This document shows, one piece after another, positions 1-9,885 of a stretch of DNA of 64,000 nucleotides. The translations under genes were made by a program, and so were the position numbers. Every line of letters starts with the position of its first letter. The stretch's first letter is position 1. The DNA comes from Ectothiorhodospira sp. BSL-9 (GTDB lineage: Bacteria; Pseudomonadota; Gammaproteobacteria; Ectothiorhodospirales; Ectothiorhodospiraceae). Where the stretch lies: NCBI RefSeq assembly GCF_001632845.1, contig NZ_CP011994.1:3482001-3546000 (forward strand), given 5' to 3'. The notes beneath the pieces are model-generated. The model was not told the origin of the DNA. It did no database searches and saw only the letters and a program-made list of their open reading frames with translations.

Positions 1-716
1 GCGCGCTCCTGCGCCTCGGACACTGGCTCCGGAGGCGCCGGTGCGGGTTCGGGCTCAGCGGGAACAGGCGCCTCCGGGGCTTGTGCGGAGGCACGCTGCT
101 CCGGGGATTCGGATCGGGCATTGGCGGGCTGCGGCGGCGATTCCCGTAATGATGGCGCCGAGGCGATGGCCTCCGGCTCATCACCCGGCGCCTCCTGCAC
201 GCCCGATGGCGCGGAGGCCGTCGCATCCGCCGCTTCGCCTTCCTCCAGGGTATTCACATACCAGACCACTGCGGCGAGCACGCCCACCAGCACCAGACCC
301 GCCAGGACGATCCAGATCGGCCCCACGGCCACCTGTCGAGCTGATGCCGGCGCGGTCTTCGGGCCGGCCTGAGCGTGACGTTCTGGCACCCCCTGGGCAG
401 TCGAACGGGTCGCGCCCCGGGACTTCTCGGCAGACGCTTCAACGCCGCCACGAACGCTGCTCTCGTAGGCTTCCACCAGGGGTGCCGGATCGATCTCCAG
501 CACCTTGGCCAGACCACGCAGATAGCCACGCACGAAGGGCGGCTCGGGGAGGGCATCGAAATGATCCTCCTCCAGTGCGGCCATGGTTCTGGGGTGGAGT
601 TGCAGGCGGCCGCCCAGGTCGTCCCGGGTCATCCCGGCCGCCTCGCGGGCACGCCGCAGCAGTTCACCAGGGGTGACCTGTTCGTGTGGCTGTGACACGT
701 TGGAGTTGTCCTGCAT
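1..716 (-). CDS. rodZ: RodZ-type cytoskeletal membrane protein (3' end cut by window)
   Basis: Partial gene; the C-terminal part lies beyond base 1. The visible 238 residues start with an HTH_25-type helix-turn-helix (about residues 15-80, with GELLRRAREAAGMT and PPFVRGYLRGLAKVLE). A linker and one membrane segment (about 131-153) follow, then a long Pro/Ala/Glu-rich periplasmic stretch. That is the RodZ plan: a cytoplasmic HTH contacts MreB and a periplasmic beta domain follows the linker. The ATG at 714-716 lies one base after the pilW stop, so the two are probably co-translated. The order ndk-rlmN-pilW-rodZ is standard in gammaproteobacteria and supports the call. The periplasmic domain cannot be checked here. 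Confidence 0.9.
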   Translation of the reverse strand, partial: MQDNSNVSQPHEQVTPGELLRRAREAAGMTRDDLGGRLQLHPRTMAALEEDHFDALPEPPFVRGYLRGLAKVLEIDPAPLVEAYESSVRGGVEASAEKSRGATRSTAQGVPERHAQAGPKTAPASARQVAVGPIWIVLAGLVLVGVLAAVVWYVNTLEEGEAADATASAPSGVQEAPGDEPEAIASAPSLRESPPQPANARSESPEQRASAQAPEAPVPAEPEPAPAPPEPVSEAQER

Positions 717-717
717 C

Positions 718-1485
718 TTATCGTCTGCCACGGGCTTCGCGTTCCAGCACTCTTTGGGTTTCTTCAGCATCCGGGAAATCGTTCTTCAGGCGCAGGGCGC
801 AGCGTCCCGAGGCATCGCGATTGCCCAGCGCCAGTTCGGCACGATAACAGACCCAGAGGATCTCCGGCGTGGGATCCACCACTTCCATGAGTCGCTGCAC
901 GTAGGCACGTGCCTGCAGATGACGATCATTCTCGTCAGCCAGGCGCATCATCTCGTACAGGGCGCCGGCATGGTTGGGGTTCTGTTGCAGGGCACGCCGA
1001 AAATACTGCTCGGCCAGCTCCTCATCCGGGTATTTCAGGGCGCAGATGCCTGCATTGGTCCAGGCCACTTCCGGCGTGGAATACAGAGGGTCGTCAGCCG
1101 CCTTGGTGAAGGCCTCCTCAGCCTCTTCGAGGCGGTCCTGACGGCACAGAAAGGTGCCGTAGTTGTTGCGCGCCACGGCGTTGTCGGGCTCCAGTTCCAG
1201 GGCCCGGCGGAAATGCCGGTCGGCCAGTTCGGGTTCGCGCAGGCGCTCCTGCAGCAAGGCGTAGGCGGCGTGAACCTGGGCGGAACCCGGGTCCTGCTGC
1301 AGGGCCCGATCCAGGTTGGATTTGGCTTGCTGGAGCTGGTTCTGACGCATGTAGTGCAGGCCCAGTTCCACGTTCACGCCAGCGGCACGGCGCTGCTGGT
1401 CACGCACTTCCGGCGCCGTGGCGCACCCGGACAGTACCAGGGTCACCAGCAGGGCAATGGCCAGGATGGTGCGCGAGGCGATCAT
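718..1485 (-). CDS. pilW: Type IV pilus biogenesis TPR lipoprotein PilW/PilF
   Basis: 255 residues. A signal peptide ends in a lipobox (VLSGC, Cys21), so the mature protein is probably an outer-membrane lipoprotein. The rest consists of tetratricopeptide repeats, for example [40 protein letters not shown] and [20 protein letters not shown]. This matches PilW/PilF, the pilotin that helps assemble the PilQ secretin. Its start overlaps the rlmN stop by four bases (ATGA) and it runs straight into rodZ, as in other gammaproteobacteria. No other pilus genes occur in the window. The family call is firm; a role in pilus assembly is from the family. Confidence 0.9.
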   Translation of the reverse strand: MIASRTILAIALLVTLVLSGCATAPEVRDQQRRAAGVNVELGLHYMRQNQLQQAKSNLDRALQQDPGSAQVHAAYALLQERLREPELADRHFRRALELEPDNAVARNNYGTFLCRQDRLEEAEEAFTKAADDPLYSTPEVAWTNAGICALKYPDEELAEQYFRRALQQNPNHAGALYEMMRLADENDRHLQARAYVQRLMEVVDPTPEILWVCYRAELALGNRDASGRCALRLKNDFPDAEETQRVLEREARGRR

Positions 1486-2600
1486 GGGGGTGTCACTCCC
1501 GAGGCATTCGGCATCCTGGCGTAGCGCAGGGTGCGCCGGGTGCGATCTTCCACCCGCCCCACCAACTGGCCACAGGCCGCATCGATGTCGTCCCCGCGGG
1601 GGCGACGGGTGATGGTGGTGTAGCCGGCCTGAATGAGGATATCCCGGAAGCGGCTCAGCGCTGCCTCGCTGGAGCGGCGGTAGCCAGCGTCGGGAAAGGG
1701 ATTGAAGGGGATCAGGTTGATCTTGCAGGGCACGTCCCGCAGCAGACGCACCAGCTCACGGGCATGTCCGGGCGTGTCGTTCACGCCATCGATCATGACG
1801 TATTCCATGGTGATCCGACTGTGGTGACCGCCCTTGCCCACATAGCGGCGGCAGGCATCCATGAGGGGTCCCAGGGGATACTTGCGGTTGATGGGCACCA
1901 GTTCGTTGCGCAGGGCGTCGTTGGGGGCATGCAGGCTCAGCGCCAGGGCCACGTGCAGGGTCTCGTGCAGACGGTCCATGGCGGGGATGATGCCCGAGGT
2001 GCTCACGGTCACCCGGCGTCGACTCAGGCCGTAGGCGTTGTCTTCCAGCATGAGGGAGACGGCAGCCACGACGGGCTCGAAATTGAGCAGGGGCTCGCCC
2101 ATTCCCATGAGCACCACATTGCTGACCACGCGGCTCTGCCCCTCTTCCGGCTGCAGCCGGCCGCGAGCCACCTGCAGCTGGCCGATGATCTCGGCGGAAG
2201 TGAGGTTGCGGTTGAAGCCCTGCCGGGCGGTGGAGCAGAAGCTGCAGTCCAGGGCGCAGCCCACCTGGGAGGACACGCAGAGGGTGCCACGGCCGTCCTC
2301 GGGGATGAACACGGTCTCGATGCAGTTACCGTCATCCAGGCGCAGCAGCCATTTGTAGGTGCCATCGGCGGCACACTGTTCCAGGACGATTTCGGGGGTG
2401 CGAATCTCGGCCTCGTCGGCCAGCCAGCCACGCACGGCCTTGGAGAGGTCGGTCATGGCGGCAAAATCGGTGCAGTCGCGCTGGTGGATCCACTTGAGCA
2501 CTTGAACGGCGCGAAACGGCTTCTCACCCCGCTGGGCGAAGAAGTCGGTCAGTTCCTGCCGGGTCATGCCCAACAGATTCATTTTGGCCTTGTCGGTCAT
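1482..2600 (-). CDS. rlmN: Dual-specificity 23S rRNA/tRNA adenine-C2 methyltransferase RlmN
   Basis: 372 residues from the ATG at 2598-2600; an in-frame extension to 2681 is GC-rich and lacks family similarity. A radical SAM protein that methylates C2 of A2503 in 23S rRNA and A37 in some tRNAs. The CxxxCxxC cluster motif is seen in [17 protein letters not shown], and a conserved late cysteine in [12 protein letters not shown] is the probable methyl-carrying residue. The motif GEPLLN is also present. It sits between ndk and pilW, as usual. It needs a 4Fe-4S cluster, so it depends on the ISC system encoded a few kilobases away. Confidence 0.96.
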   Translation of the reverse strand: MTDKAKMNLLGMTRQELTDFFAQRGEKPFRAVQVLKWIHQRDCTDFAAMTDLSKAVRGWLADEAEIRTPEIVLEQCAADGTYKWLLRLDDGNCIETVFIPEDGRGTLCVSSQVGCALDCSFCSTARQGFNRNLTSAEIIGQLQVARGRLQPEEGQSRVVSNVVLMGMGEPLLNFEPVVAAVSLMLEDNAYGLSRRRVTVSTSGIIPAMDRLHETLHVALALSLHAPNDALRNELVPINRKYPLGPLMDACRRYVGKGGHHSRITMEYVMIDGVNDTPGHARELVRLLRDVPCKINLIPFNPFPDAGYRRSSEAALSRFRDILIQAGYTTITRRPRGDDIDAACGQLVGRVEDRTRRTLRYARMPNASGVTPP

Positions 2601-2713
2601 GGCTCGATCCACCGGCACTGGGCCGGGGTTGTGGTCAGGGGACGGGGCCCGCCCCCTGGGGCCTGCGGGCGCCCAGGGCACCCGTGGCCTTGACTGCTCG
2701 GATTCCGCGGTGT

Positions 2714-3145
2714 TTAGCGGATGCGCTTGCAGACTTCTTCAGGCTTGAAGAAGTAGGCGATTTCCTGCTTGGCGGTGTCGGCGCCGTCGGAGCCGTGCAC
2801 GGCGTTTTCGTCGATGCTCACGGCAAAATCGGCGCGGATGGTGCCGGGTGCGGCTTCCTTCGGGTTGGTGGCACCCATCAGTTCGCGGTTCTTGGCGATG
2901 GCGTCTTCACCTTCCAGTGCCTGCACCATGACCGGACCGCTGATCATGAAGCTGACCAGGTCGTTGAAGAAGGGGCGATCCTTGTGCACGGCATAGAAGC
3001 CTTCGGCCTGTTCACGGCTGAGCTGCATCATGCGGGCGGCGACGACGGTCAGGCCGGCCTTTTCGAAGCGGCTGTAGATCTCGCCAATCACGTTCTTGGC
3101 AACGGCATCGGGCTTGATGATGGAAAGGGTTTGTTCAACGGCCAT
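2714..3145 (-). CDS. ndk: Nucleoside diphosphate kinase
   Basis: 143 residues, the standard length. Transfers the gamma phosphate of ATP to other nucleoside diphosphates through a phosphohistidine. Seen: the N-terminal [18 protein letters not shown] and the active-site segment [16 protein letters not shown], where the catalytic histidine of NAVHGSDG precedes the Gly-Ser-Asp. The ATG at 3143-3145 has a GGAG ribosome site upstream; the open frame extending to 3424 is not coding, since it runs through a GC-rich hairpin. The gene ends the isc side and leads into rlmN, as in Escherichia coli. Confidence 0.97.
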   Translation of the reverse strand: MAVEQTLSIIKPDAVAKNVIGEIYSRFEKAGLTVVAARMMQLSREQAEGFYAVHKDRPFFNDLVSFMISGPVMVQALEGEDAIAKNRELMGATNPKEAAPGTIRADFAVSIDENAVHGSDGADTAKQEIAYFFKPEEVCKRIR

Positions 3146-3182
3146 TCGGCAACTCCAGCGATGATATAGGAAACACGGAGAC

Positions 3183-3207
3183 GGCGGGGGCCACGGGGGC
3201 CCTCGCC
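3183..3207 (-). other. GC-rich hairpin in the ndk leader
   Basis: Ten-base arms (3183-3192 and 3198-3207) pair with one mismatch around a five-base loop, in the 127-base gap between iscX and ndk. There is no T-run, so it is not a clear intrinsic terminator. It may attenuate or stabilise the transcript between the isc genes and ndk. Function is a guess. Confidence 0.35.
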
Positions 3208-3272
3208 GGGAGAGATATGGAGGGGGGATATTACCCTGTGGCGAGGGGTTCAGACAATGCGGATCACGGGGG

Positions 3273-3473
3273 CTAATCCTCTTCTTCCATCCAGGCCAGT
3301 TGCACGGCTTCCAGGATGCGCTCACCGCAACGGGCGGGGTCGTCATCGAACTCGGGCAGGGCCATGATCCAGTTGCGCAGGTCCACGAAGTTGACGTGCC
3401 TGGGGTCCACGTCCGGGTGGGCATCCTGCAGGGCGATGGCGAGGTCCAGGGTGTCGGTCCATTTCAGCGACAT
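3273..3473 (-). CDS. iscX: IscX, Fe-S assembly accessory protein
   Basis: 66 residues, the usual size for IscX (YfhJ). Small acidic protein that binds IscS and iron and tunes cluster assembly. Seen: [20 protein letters not shown], then the conserved [20 protein letters not shown] and a tail ending AWMEEED. It sits 15 bases after fdx, its normal place as last gene of the isc operon. No sign of decay. Confidence 0.95.
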   Translation of the reverse strand: MSLKWTDTLDLAIALQDAHPDVDPRHVNFVDLRNWIMALPEFDDDPARCGERILEAVQLAWMEEED

Positions 3474-3488
3474 GGCGGCGTTCCTCCC

Positions 3489-3827
3489 TTAGTGGTGTTC
3501 GGACACCTGATTGAGGGTGTATTTGGGGATTTCCACCACCAGGTCCTTGTCGGCCACCCGGGCCTGGCAGGACAGGCGGGAGTCGGGTTCCAGGCCCCAG
3601 GCCTTGTCCAGCAGGTCTTCCTCGTCCTCGGTGGGGTCTTCCAGGGAGTCCATGCCCTCGCGCACGTAAACGTGGCAGGTGGTGCAGGCACAGGACTTTT
3701 CGCAGGCGTGTTCGATCTCGATGCCATTGGCCAGGGCCACGTCGCAGATGCTGGCGCCGGCCTCGGCCTCGACGGATGCCCCTTCGGGGCAGATCTCTTC
3801 GTGGGGTAGGAAGATGATGTTGGGCAT
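3489..3827 (-). CDS. fdx: ISC-type 2Fe-2S ferredoxin
   Basis: 112 residues. Adrenodoxin-like ferredoxin that supplies electrons during Fe-S assembly on IscU. The cluster ligands are Cys42, Cys48 and Cys51 in HACEKSCACTTC and Cys87 in RLSCQAR, the same positions as in E. coli Fdx; an extra cysteine (Cys46) lies between the first two. The gene follows hscA by 22 bases. The call is firm. Confidence 0.96.
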   Translation of the reverse strand: MPNIIFLPHEEICPEGASVEAEAGASICDVALANGIEIEHACEKSCACTTCHVYVREGMDSLEDPTEDEEDLLDKAWGLEPDSRLSCQARVADKDLVVEIPKYTLNQVSEHH

Positions 3828-3849
3828 GTGGTGCTCGGCTCCGGGTGGT

Positions 3850-5721
3850 TTATTCGAATTCTTCGACGCGGTGGCCGGACATGGCCTTGCGCACGCTTTG
3901 ATTCATGCGCTTGGCCACGAAGTCCTCACTGGCCTTCTCCAGGCCCTTGATGGCCCTGGCGATCGCCTCGTGGTCGTCGCCCTCGCGGGCGGTCACCAGT
4001 TGTTCGCGTGCTTCGCGGATGTCCTTGAGCTCTTCCTGGCTGAGCAGTTCGCTATCGGCCCCCAGGGCGGAGTCCAGGGCTTCCAGGACACGATCGGCCT
4101 CCACCTGCTGTTCGCGCAGGCGCCGAGCCAGCATATCTTCCTGGGCATGGCTGCGGGAGTCGGTGAGCATGGTCTCGATTTCGTTGTCGGTGAGCCCGTA
4201 GGAGGGCTTGACCTCAATGCTGGACCGCACGCCGCTGACCATTTCCCGGGCATCAACGCTGAGCAGGCCGTCGGCGTCCACCTGGTAGGTCACCCGCACA
4301 CGAGCGGCCCCGGCCACCATAGCGGGGATACCGGAGAGGGTGAACCGGGCCAGGGAGCGGTTGTGGTCCACCAGGTCCCGCTCGCCCTGCACCACGTGCA
4401 GGGCCATGGCGTTCTGGCCGTCCTTGAAGGTGGTGAATTCCTGGGCACGGCTCACGGGGATGGTGGTGTTGCGGGGGATGATGTGTTCCACCAGACCGCC
4501 CATGGTTTCGATGCCCAGGGACAGGGGGATCACGTCCAGCAGCAGCATGTCATCACCCGGCTTGTTGCCGGCCAGGATATCCGCCTGCAGGGCGGCGCCC
4601 ACGGCCACCACCTTGTCGGGGTCGATGTCCAGCCGCGGGGCACGACCGAAGAACTCCCCTACCCGCTCGCGCACCCGGGGCACCCGGGTGGAGCCGCCCA
4701 CCATCACCACATCCAGAATCTCTTCGGGCTTGACCTTGGCATCGCGCATGGCGCGGCGACAGGCAGCCAGGGTCTTGTTGATGAGGGGGTCGATGAGGCA
4801 GTTCATCTGTTCGCAGGTGATGCAGCCGGACCAGTAGTCGGAATCCGACACCGCCACCTTGAGCCTGGCCTCGTCGCGCTCGGAGAGGGCCTCCTTGACC
4901 GCGCAGGCATCCATCATGAGCTGACGCATGCGGTGGTGGCCGGTATCGCCCTCGATGCCGGCCTCCTGCATCATCCAGCCGGCGATGGCCCTATCGAAAT
5001 CATCGCCCCCCAGGGCACTGTCGCCACCGGTGGCCAGCACCTCGAACACCCCCTTGTTGAGACGCAGGATGGACACATCGAAGGTGCCGCCGCCCAGATC
5101 GAACACAGCGATCACGCCCTCCTGGCCCTTGTCGAGCCCATAGGCGATGGCGGCGGCGGTGGGCTCGTTGAGCAGGCGGTAAACGTTCAGGCCGGCCAGG
5201 CGGGCGGCATCCTTGGTGGCCTGACGCTGGGCATCGTCGAAATAGGCAGGCACGGTGATCACCGCCCCTTCCAGGTCGCCACCCAGAGAGGCCTCGGCCC
5301 GGGCGCGCAGTGCCTTGAGGATCTCGCCGGAGACTTCCACAGGGGTGACATCACCCTGGCGGGTGCGGATGCGCGGCACGCCGCCATCGCCGGGCACGAA
5401 ATCGTAAGGAATGTGCCCGGCCACGGTCTTGAGGTCGCCCACGCCACGCCCCATCAGGCGCTTGACGGAGGAGAGGGTGTTCAGCGGGTCCAGGGCCGAG
5501 TAGCCACGGGCCTCCTGCCCCACCTGGGGCGGCCCCTGGTCGGGGTAATGCACCACCGAGGGCATGAGGTGGCGACCCTTTTCGTCGGGCAGTGTCTCGG
5601 CCACACCGTTGCGCACGGTGGCCACCAGGGAGTTTGTGGTTCCCAGGTCGATGCCCACCGCCAGTCGATGCTGGTGGGGGTCGGGAGACATGCCCGGTTC
5701 GGAAATCTGCAATAGCGCCAT
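3850..5721 (-). CDS. hscA: Fe-S assembly Hsp70-type chaperone HscA
   Basis: 623 residues, family length. Specialised DnaK-like ATPase that, with HscB, releases clusters from IscU. Seen: the phosphate-1 loop IDLGTTNS (24-31), [20 protein letters not shown], the phosphate-2 motif [13 protein letters not shown] and the adenosine motif [15 protein letters not shown], followed by a substrate-binding domain. It lies between hscB and fdx, which separates it from general DnaK. Its client motif in IscU (LPPVK) is intact. Confidence 0.97.
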   Translation of the reverse strand: MALLQISEPGMSPDPHQHRLAVGIDLGTTNSLVATVRNGVAETLPDEKGRHLMPSVVHYPDQGPPQVGQEARGYSALDPLNTLSSVKRLMGRGVGDLKTVAGHIPYDFVPGDGGVPRIRTRQGDVTPVEVSGEILKALRARAEASLGGDLEGAVITVPAYFDDAQRQATKDAARLAGLNVYRLLNEPTAAAIAYGLDKGQEGVIAVFDLGGGTFDVSILRLNKGVFEVLATGGDSALGGDDFDRAIAGWMMQEAGIEGDTGHHRMRQLMMDACAVKEALSERDEARLKVAVSDSDYWSGCITCEQMNCLIDPLINKTLAACRRAMRDAKVKPEEILDVVMVGGSTRVPRVRERVGEFFGRAPRLDIDPDKVVAVGAALQADILAGNKPGDDMLLLDVIPLSLGIETMGGLVEHIIPRNTTIPVSRAQEFTTFKDGQNAMALHVVQGERDLVDHNRSLARFTLSGIPAMVAGAARVRVTYQVDADGLLSVDAREMVSGVRSSIEVKPSYGLTDNEIETMLTDSRSHAQEDMLARRLREQQVEADRVLEALDSALGADSELLSQEELKDIREAREQLVTAREGDDHEAIARAIKGLEKASEDFVAKRMNQSVRKAMSGHRVEEFE

Positions 5722-5772
5722 GGCGATAGAACCCGTGATTGGAATGCGTCGCGGCCCGGGACCAACGTGGGC

Positions 5773-6318
5773 TCAGCCCAGCAGTTGGTCTTCAAGCCGC
5801 TCGGAGATGCGCGCAACCTCTTCGCGCAGGCGGTCGAAAAAGCGGAGCTTCAGGACTTCCTGTCGGGCGGCCTCCAGGTCGTTGGCTTCAAAGGCGGCCT
5901 CGAAGGCGTCCAGCATCTGCGTGTAGCGGGTTTCGATGTCAGCGCTCAGGGCGTCCAGCGCCGCCAGAGGATCGGCCGCCTGATCCACCTCCTCAAGGGC
6001 CTCGCGCAGCTCCATCTGCTCCAGGAGAAATTGTGGGTCATGGGCGGATTCCTTTGCCTCGTCCACACCCGTGCCCTTGAGACTCAGCAGATAGCGGGCC
6101 CGCAGGCCGTCATCCTTGAGGGTGGCGTAGGCCTCGTTCACATGGGAGGCCCCCTGCACTGCCAGCCGACGGGCCTGGTCATCCGAGTGAGCAAAACGGT
6201 CCGGGTGCAGGGCAGACTGCAACTCGCGGTAGGCTGACATCAGGGCCTGCTGATCCACCCGAAACCGCTGGGGCAGACCAAACAGCTCGAAATAATTGCG
6301 ACTGAAGTCCAGATCCAC
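5773..6318 (-). CDS. hscB: J-domain co-chaperone HscB
   Basis: 181 residues from a GTG start at 6316-6318, preceded by AGGAG seven bases upstream. The longer frame to 6411 would overlap iscA, so it is rejected. The N-terminal J domain has NYFELFGLPQRF and the HPD motif (38-40) that stimulates HscA ATPase. The C-terminal part is a helical IscU-binding domain with FLLEQMELREALEE. It delivers IscU to HscA. Spacing of 22 bases to iscA and 51 to hscA fits one operon. Confidence 0.95.
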   Translation of the reverse strand: MDLDFSRNYFELFGLPQRFRVDQQALMSAYRELQSALHPDRFAHSDDQARRLAVQGASHVNEAYATLKDDGLRARYLLSLKGTGVDEAKESAHDPQFLLEQMELREALEEVDQAADPLAALDALSADIETRYTQMLDAFEAAFEANDLEAARQEVLKLRFFDRLREEVARISERLEDQLLG

Positions 6319-6340
6319 CTGTGCGCTCCTGTGACGCCCG

Positions 6341-6664
6341 TCAGACGCCAAAGCTCTCGCCACAACCGCAACGGGAAGACTCGTTGGGGTTGTTGAACTT
6401 GAAGCCTTCATTCAGGCCTTCCCGGGTGTAATCCAGCTCGGTGCCGTCCAGATAGACCAGGCTGCGCGGATTGACGATGAGCTTCACGCCCTTGTCTTCA
6501 AATACCGTATCGCCCTCTTCCAGTTCATCGGCAAACTCCATCACATAGGCCATGCCGGAGCATCCGGTGGTCTTCACGCCCAGACGCAGGCCCACACCCT
6601 TGCCGCGTTTTTCCATGAAGGTGCGCACCCGCTGGGCGGCGGTATCGGTCAACTGGATGGCCAT
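6341..6664 (-). CDS. iscA: A-type Fe-S carrier IscA
   Basis: 107 residues. Carries iron or Fe-S clusters from IscU to apo-proteins. The three invariant cysteines are Cys35 in TTGCSGMAY and Cys99 and Cys101 in SRCGCGESF. The gene lies between iscU and hscB in the canonical order, which favours IscA over ErpA. Confidence 0.96.
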   Translation of the reverse strand: MAIQLTDTAAQRVRTFMEKRGKGVGLRLGVKTTGCSGMAYVMEFADELEEGDTVFEDKGVKLIVNPRSLVYLDGTELDYTREGLNEGFKFNNPNESSRCGCGESFGV

Positions 6665-6700
6665 GCCTGTTCTCCTTCGTTGCTTGATCAGTTCACGGAT

Positions 6701-7111
6701 TTACGCGCTTTCTTGCGCGGCATCGGTGGTCTTGCCGCCCTTCTTGCGGAAATCGTCGATGGCGGCCTTGATGGCATCCTCGGCCAGCACCGAGCAGTGG
6801 ATCTTCACTGGCGGCAGGGCCAGTTCCTCGGCGATCTGGGTGTTCTTGATGGAGCCCGCCTCTTCCAGGGTCTTGCCCTTCACCCACTCGGTGAGCAGGC
6901 TGGAGCTGGCAATGGCCGAGCCACAGCCGTAGGTCTTGAACTTGGCGTCCTCGATCACGCCCGCATCGTTCACCTTGATCTGTAGCTTCATCACGTCGCC
7001 GCAGGCGGGGGCCCCCACCATGCCGGTACCCACGGAGGTGTCGTTCTTGTCCATTGCCCCGACATTGCGGGGATTTTCGTAGTGATCGAGTACTTTGTCG
7101 CTATAGGCCAT
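6701..7111 (-). CDS. iscU: Fe-S cluster scaffold IscU
   Basis: 136 residues, slightly longer than the E. coli protein because of a short tail. Scaffold on which 2Fe-2S clusters are built with sulfur from IscS. Ligand cysteines Cys37 (APACGD), Cys63 (YGCGSA) and Cys106 (KIHCSV) are intact, with Asp39 beside the first. The HscA recognition motif LPPVK is at 99-103. It follows iscS by 35 bases. Confidence 0.97.
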   Translation of the reverse strand: MAYSDKVLDHYENPRNVGAMDKNDTSVGTGMVGAPACGDVMKLQIKVNDAGVIEDAKFKTYGCGSAIASSSLLTEWVKGKTLEEAGSIKNTQIAEELALPPVKIHCSVLAEDAIKAAIDDFRKKGGKTTDAAQESA

Positions 7112-7146
7112 GTGTGCTTACCTCAATGTTCAGATCTGGCGGGAGA

Positions 7147-8370
7147 TCAGTGGGCCACCCATTCCACGGATTTCAGGTCGATCCCCTCCTGGTGCATTTC
7201 CCACAGGGGAGACAGGTCGCGCAGTTTCTGCACTGCGGCCTTGACCAGGTCCACGGTGTAATCGACTTCCTCGGCGGTGGTGTAGCGGCCAATGGAAAAG
7301 CGGATGGAACTGTGGGCCAGTTCGTCATCACGCCCCAGGGCGCGCAGTACGTAGGAGGGTTCCAGGCTGGAACTGGTGCAGGCGGAACCGGAGGAGACGG
7401 CAATGTCCTTGAGGGCCATGATCAGGCTCTCACCCTCCACGAAGTTGAAGGACACGTTCAGGTTGCCTGCCACGCGGCGCTCCAGATCGCCATTGAGATA
7501 GACCTCCTCCATGGCGTTCAGGCCGGCCCACAGGCGATCTCGCAGCTGGAGGACATGGGCCGCTTCGGCGTCCATCTCCTCACCGGCGATGCGAAAGGCC
7601 TCGCCCATGCCCACGATCTGGTGGGTGGCCAGGGTACCGGAGCGCAGACCACGCTCATGGCCACCACCGTGCATCTGAGCCTCCAGACGCACCCGAGGCT
7701 TGCGGGACACGTACAGGGCACCCACGCCCTTGGGGCCATAGATCTTGTGGGCGGAAAAGCTTGCCAGGTCCACCGGCAGGGAGGAGAGGTTCAAAGGGAT
7801 CTTGCCGGCGGACTGGGCGGCATCCACATGGAACACGATGCCCCGGGCACGAGTGAGATGGCCGATGGCCTCCAGATCCTGGATCACACCGATCTCGTTG
7901 TTCACATGCATCACGGACACCAGGATCGTGTCTTCCCGAAGGGCGGCTTCGAGCTTGCCAAGATCCAGCAGGCCGTTGGGTTCCGGATCCAGGTAGGTGA
8001 CCTCGAAACCCTCGCGCTCCAGTTGCCGGCAGGGGTCGAGCACGGCCTTGTGTTCGGTCTTCAGGGTGACGATGTGGCGACCCTTCTTCTGGTAAAAGTG
8101 CGCCGCCCCCTTGATGGCCAGGTTGTCGGCCTCGGTGGCGCCGCTGGTCCAGATGATTTCCCGGGGATCGGCACCCACCAGGGCGGCCACCTGCTCACGG
8201 GCCGTCTCAACGGCCTTCTCTGCCGTCCAGCCGAAGCTGTGGGAACGGGAGGCGGGGTTACCATAGCAACCGGAGCGGGTCATGAACCCGACCATCTTTT
8301 CGGCCACGCGCTCATCCACCGGCGTGGTGGCCGAGTAATCCAGATAGATGGGTAGTTGGATATTGCTCAC
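7147..8370 (-). CDS. iscS: Cysteine desulfurase IscS
   Basis: 407 residues. PLP enzyme that takes sulfur from cysteine for Fe-S clusters and thiolated tRNA. Seen: Lys209 in [11 protein letters not shown], which binds PLP; Cys331 in [15 protein letters not shown], which carries the persulfide; and DYSATTPVD at the N-terminus. Both catalytic residues are three positions beyond the E. coli numbering (206 and 328). The ATG lies 45 bases after iscR. Confidence 0.98.
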   Translation of the reverse strand: MSNIQLPIYLDYSATTPVDERVAEKMVGFMTRSGCYGNPASRSHSFGWTAEKAVETAREQVAALVGADPREIIWTSGATEADNLAIKGAAHFYQKKGRHIVTLKTEHKAVLDPCRQLEREGFEVTYLDPEPNGLLDLGKLEAALREDTILVSVMHVNNEIGVIQDLEAIGHLTRARGIVFHVDAAQSAGKIPLNLSSLPVDLASFSAHKIYGPKGVGALYVSRKPRVRLEAQMHGGGHERGLRSGTLATHQIVGMGEAFRIAGEEMDAEAAHVLQLRDRLWAGLNAMEEVYLNGDLERRVAGNLNVSFNFVEGESLIMALKDIAVSSGSACTSSSLEPSYVLRALGRDDELAHSSIRFSIGRYTTAEEVDYTVDLVKAAVQKLRDLSPLWEMHQEGIDLKSVEWVAH

Positions 8371-8415
8371 TGCTCTCTCCTCACAAACGATCCCATAGGT
8401 GGCTGGGAACCAGCC

Positions 8416-8925
8416 CTATTCCACCGATTCCGACGCGGCGCTCACCGGAGCAGCCGACGCGCGGGGCATGCTCACGGGCTGGCCACCCATGGCCTTGTCC
8501 TGGCGTGCGGCCACTTCCTGCACACCGTTGCGTTTCATCACATCACCCAGGGTGATGTTGGCGAGAAAATCATAGATCTGACTGCTCAGGTCGGACCACA
8601 GGTCGTGGGTGAGGCAGCGCTCGTTGTTCTGGCAGTCCACCGTGCCGCCACAACGGGTGGTGTCCACCTTTTCGTCCACCGCCGAGATCACATCGGCAAT
8701 GGCCAGTTCACTGGGCGGGCGGCTCAGGGTGTAGCCCCCGCCAGGGCCCCGGGTGCTGAGCACCAGGCCGCGCTTGCGCAGTCGAGCGAACAGTTGTTCC
8801 AGGTACGACAGTGAGATACCCTGTCGACCGGAGATATCCGCAAGGGATATCGGCCCCTGGTCATTGTGTAACGCCAGGTCCAGCATGGCGGTGACGGCGT
8901 AGCGCCCCTTGGTTGTCAGTCTCAT
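8416..8925 (-). CDS. iscR: Fe-S dependent transcription regulator IscR
   Basis: 169 residues from the ATG at 8923-8925; the extension to 8985 would run through the promoter. Rrf2-family regulator. The N-terminal winged helix ([38 protein letters not shown]) is followed by the cluster ligands Cys92, Cys98 and Cys104 and His107, spaced as in E. coli IscR. When it holds a 2Fe-2S cluster it represses its own operon through type 1 sites, and one such site overlaps the promoter here. The last 20 or so residues are low-complexity Ala/Ser/Pro. Confidence 0.97.
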   Translation of the reverse strand: MRLTTKGRYAVTAMLDLALHNDQGPISLADISGRQGISLSYLEQLFARLRKRGLVLSTRGPGGGYTLSRPPSELAIADVISAVDEKVDTTRCGGTVDCQNNERCLTHDLWSDLSSQIYDFLANITLGDVMKRNGVQEVAARQDKAMGGQPVSMPRASAAPVSAASESVE

Positions 8926-8955
8926 TACCCTCTCTCCCGTATGATCCGTCCGGGT

Positions 8956-8985
8956 ATAGTAGCTATACCCTATCTTTTTAGTCAA
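8956..8985 (-). promoter_or_regulatory. isc operon sigma-70 promoter
   Basis: Reading the minus strand, a TTGACT -35 element (8980-8985) lies 18 bases from a TACTAT -10 element (8956-8961), about 30 bases before the iscR ATG. The -35 contains the stop codon of cysE. A perfect inverted repeat, GGGTATAG/CTATACCC (8952-8970, three-base loop), covers the -10. Confidence 0.75.
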
Positions 8986-8989
8986 GTAT
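8965..8989 (-). promoter_or_regulatory. Type 1 IscR binding site
   Basis: The 25 bases on the minus strand match the published E. coli type 1 IscR consensus at 21 positions by my count: an ATACTTGACT half followed by a weaker half ending GGGTAT. It overlaps the -35 element, which suits autorepression of iscR by the cluster-bound protein. Site identity is inferred from consensus and position. Confidence 0.7.
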
Positions 8990-9788
8990 TATTCCGTCGA
9001 TCCAGCACGCTGGTTTCCGCATGGTCATCTTCGGTATCCAGCGCCAGACCGCCCAGCTCGCCGGGTTCGATCTCGCGGATATGGGAATCGTCCACATCAC
9101 CCCCGATCTCCTTGAGGGCATGACTGGTCTCGTCCAGACGGTGATCCAGGGTGTGCAGGTGATCGAGAATGCGGTTGATGGCCACGGCCACCGGATCGGG
9201 CATGTCATCGGTCATGCCGTAGGCGTCGAACCCCATTTTCTGAGCCATGACCTCGCGGCGTTTCTGGTCGTCGGAGCGGGGGGTAATGATGCGACCGGGA
9301 ATGCCCACCACGGTGGCGCCGGGCGGGATCTTCTTGAGCACCACGGCATTGGAGCCGATGCGGGCCCCCTCGCCTATCCGGATGGGTCCGAGGATCTTGG
9401 CGCCGGCCCCCACCACCACATTGTCTTCCAGCTTCGGGTGACGCTTGCCCTTGTGCCAGGTGGTGCCACCCAGGGTGACACCATGATACAGCGTGCAGTC
9501 GTCGCCGATCTCGGCGGTCTCGCCAATGACAACACCCATGCCATGGTCGATGAAGAAGCGCCGACCGATGGTGGCACCCGGGTGGATCTCCACACCGGTT
9601 AGCCAGCGCCCGAAATAGGCCAGAAAGCGGGCCGGCCAGCGCACACCGTGACTCCAGAGGCAATGGCTCACCCGATGGATCAGCAGGGCGTGCACACCCG
9701 GGTAGGTGGTGAGCACCTCAAAGGTGTTACGCGCCGCCGGGTCGCGTTCAAAGACGCAGCGGACATCCTCTCGCAGACGCTGAAGCAT
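8982..9788 (-). CDS. cysE: Serine O-acetyltransferase CysE
   Basis: 268 residues. Makes O-acetylserine from serine and acetyl-CoA for cysteine synthesis. The C-terminal half is a left-handed beta helix of hexapeptide repeats, seen in [36 protein letters not shown] and [20 protein letters not shown]. The catalytic His/Asp pair lies in IDHG. The gene ends inside the iscR promoter; a cysE copy just before iscR is also known from Azotobacter-type isc clusters, where it is thought to feed IscS. The tail beyond residue 190 is acidic and variable. Confidence 0.95.
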   Translation of the reverse strand: MLQRLREDVRCVFERDPAARNTFEVLTTYPGVHALLIHRVSHCLWSHGVRWPARFLAYFGRWLTGVEIHPGATIGRRFFIDHGMGVVIGETAEIGDDCTLYHGVTLGGTTWHKGKRHPKLEDNVVVGAGAKILGPIRIGEGARIGSNAVVLKKIPPGATVVGIPGRIITPRSDDQKRREVMAQKMGFDAYGMTDDMPDPVAVAINRILDHLHTLDHRLDETSHALKEIGGDVDDSHIREIEPGELGGLALDTEDDHAETSVLDRRNNT

Positions 9789-9885
9789 AGGCTCCCTGGT
9801 ACCCGAGTTCCTCAGTGTGGAAAGCGCATTGTACTACTTCACGGGAAAGGGATCGAAACCGGTTGAACGGCGGGCCCCTGGCCGA

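Noticed and set aside
254-556. 100-codon minus-strand frame near the left edge
   Set aside because: Out of frame with rodZ, whose helix-turn-helix and membrane segment read through this stretch in another frame.
3679-5715. 678-codon open frame on the plus strand
   Set aside because: Antisense to hscA; His/Gly/Val-rich product typical of the complement of a GC-rich gene, no recognisable domain.
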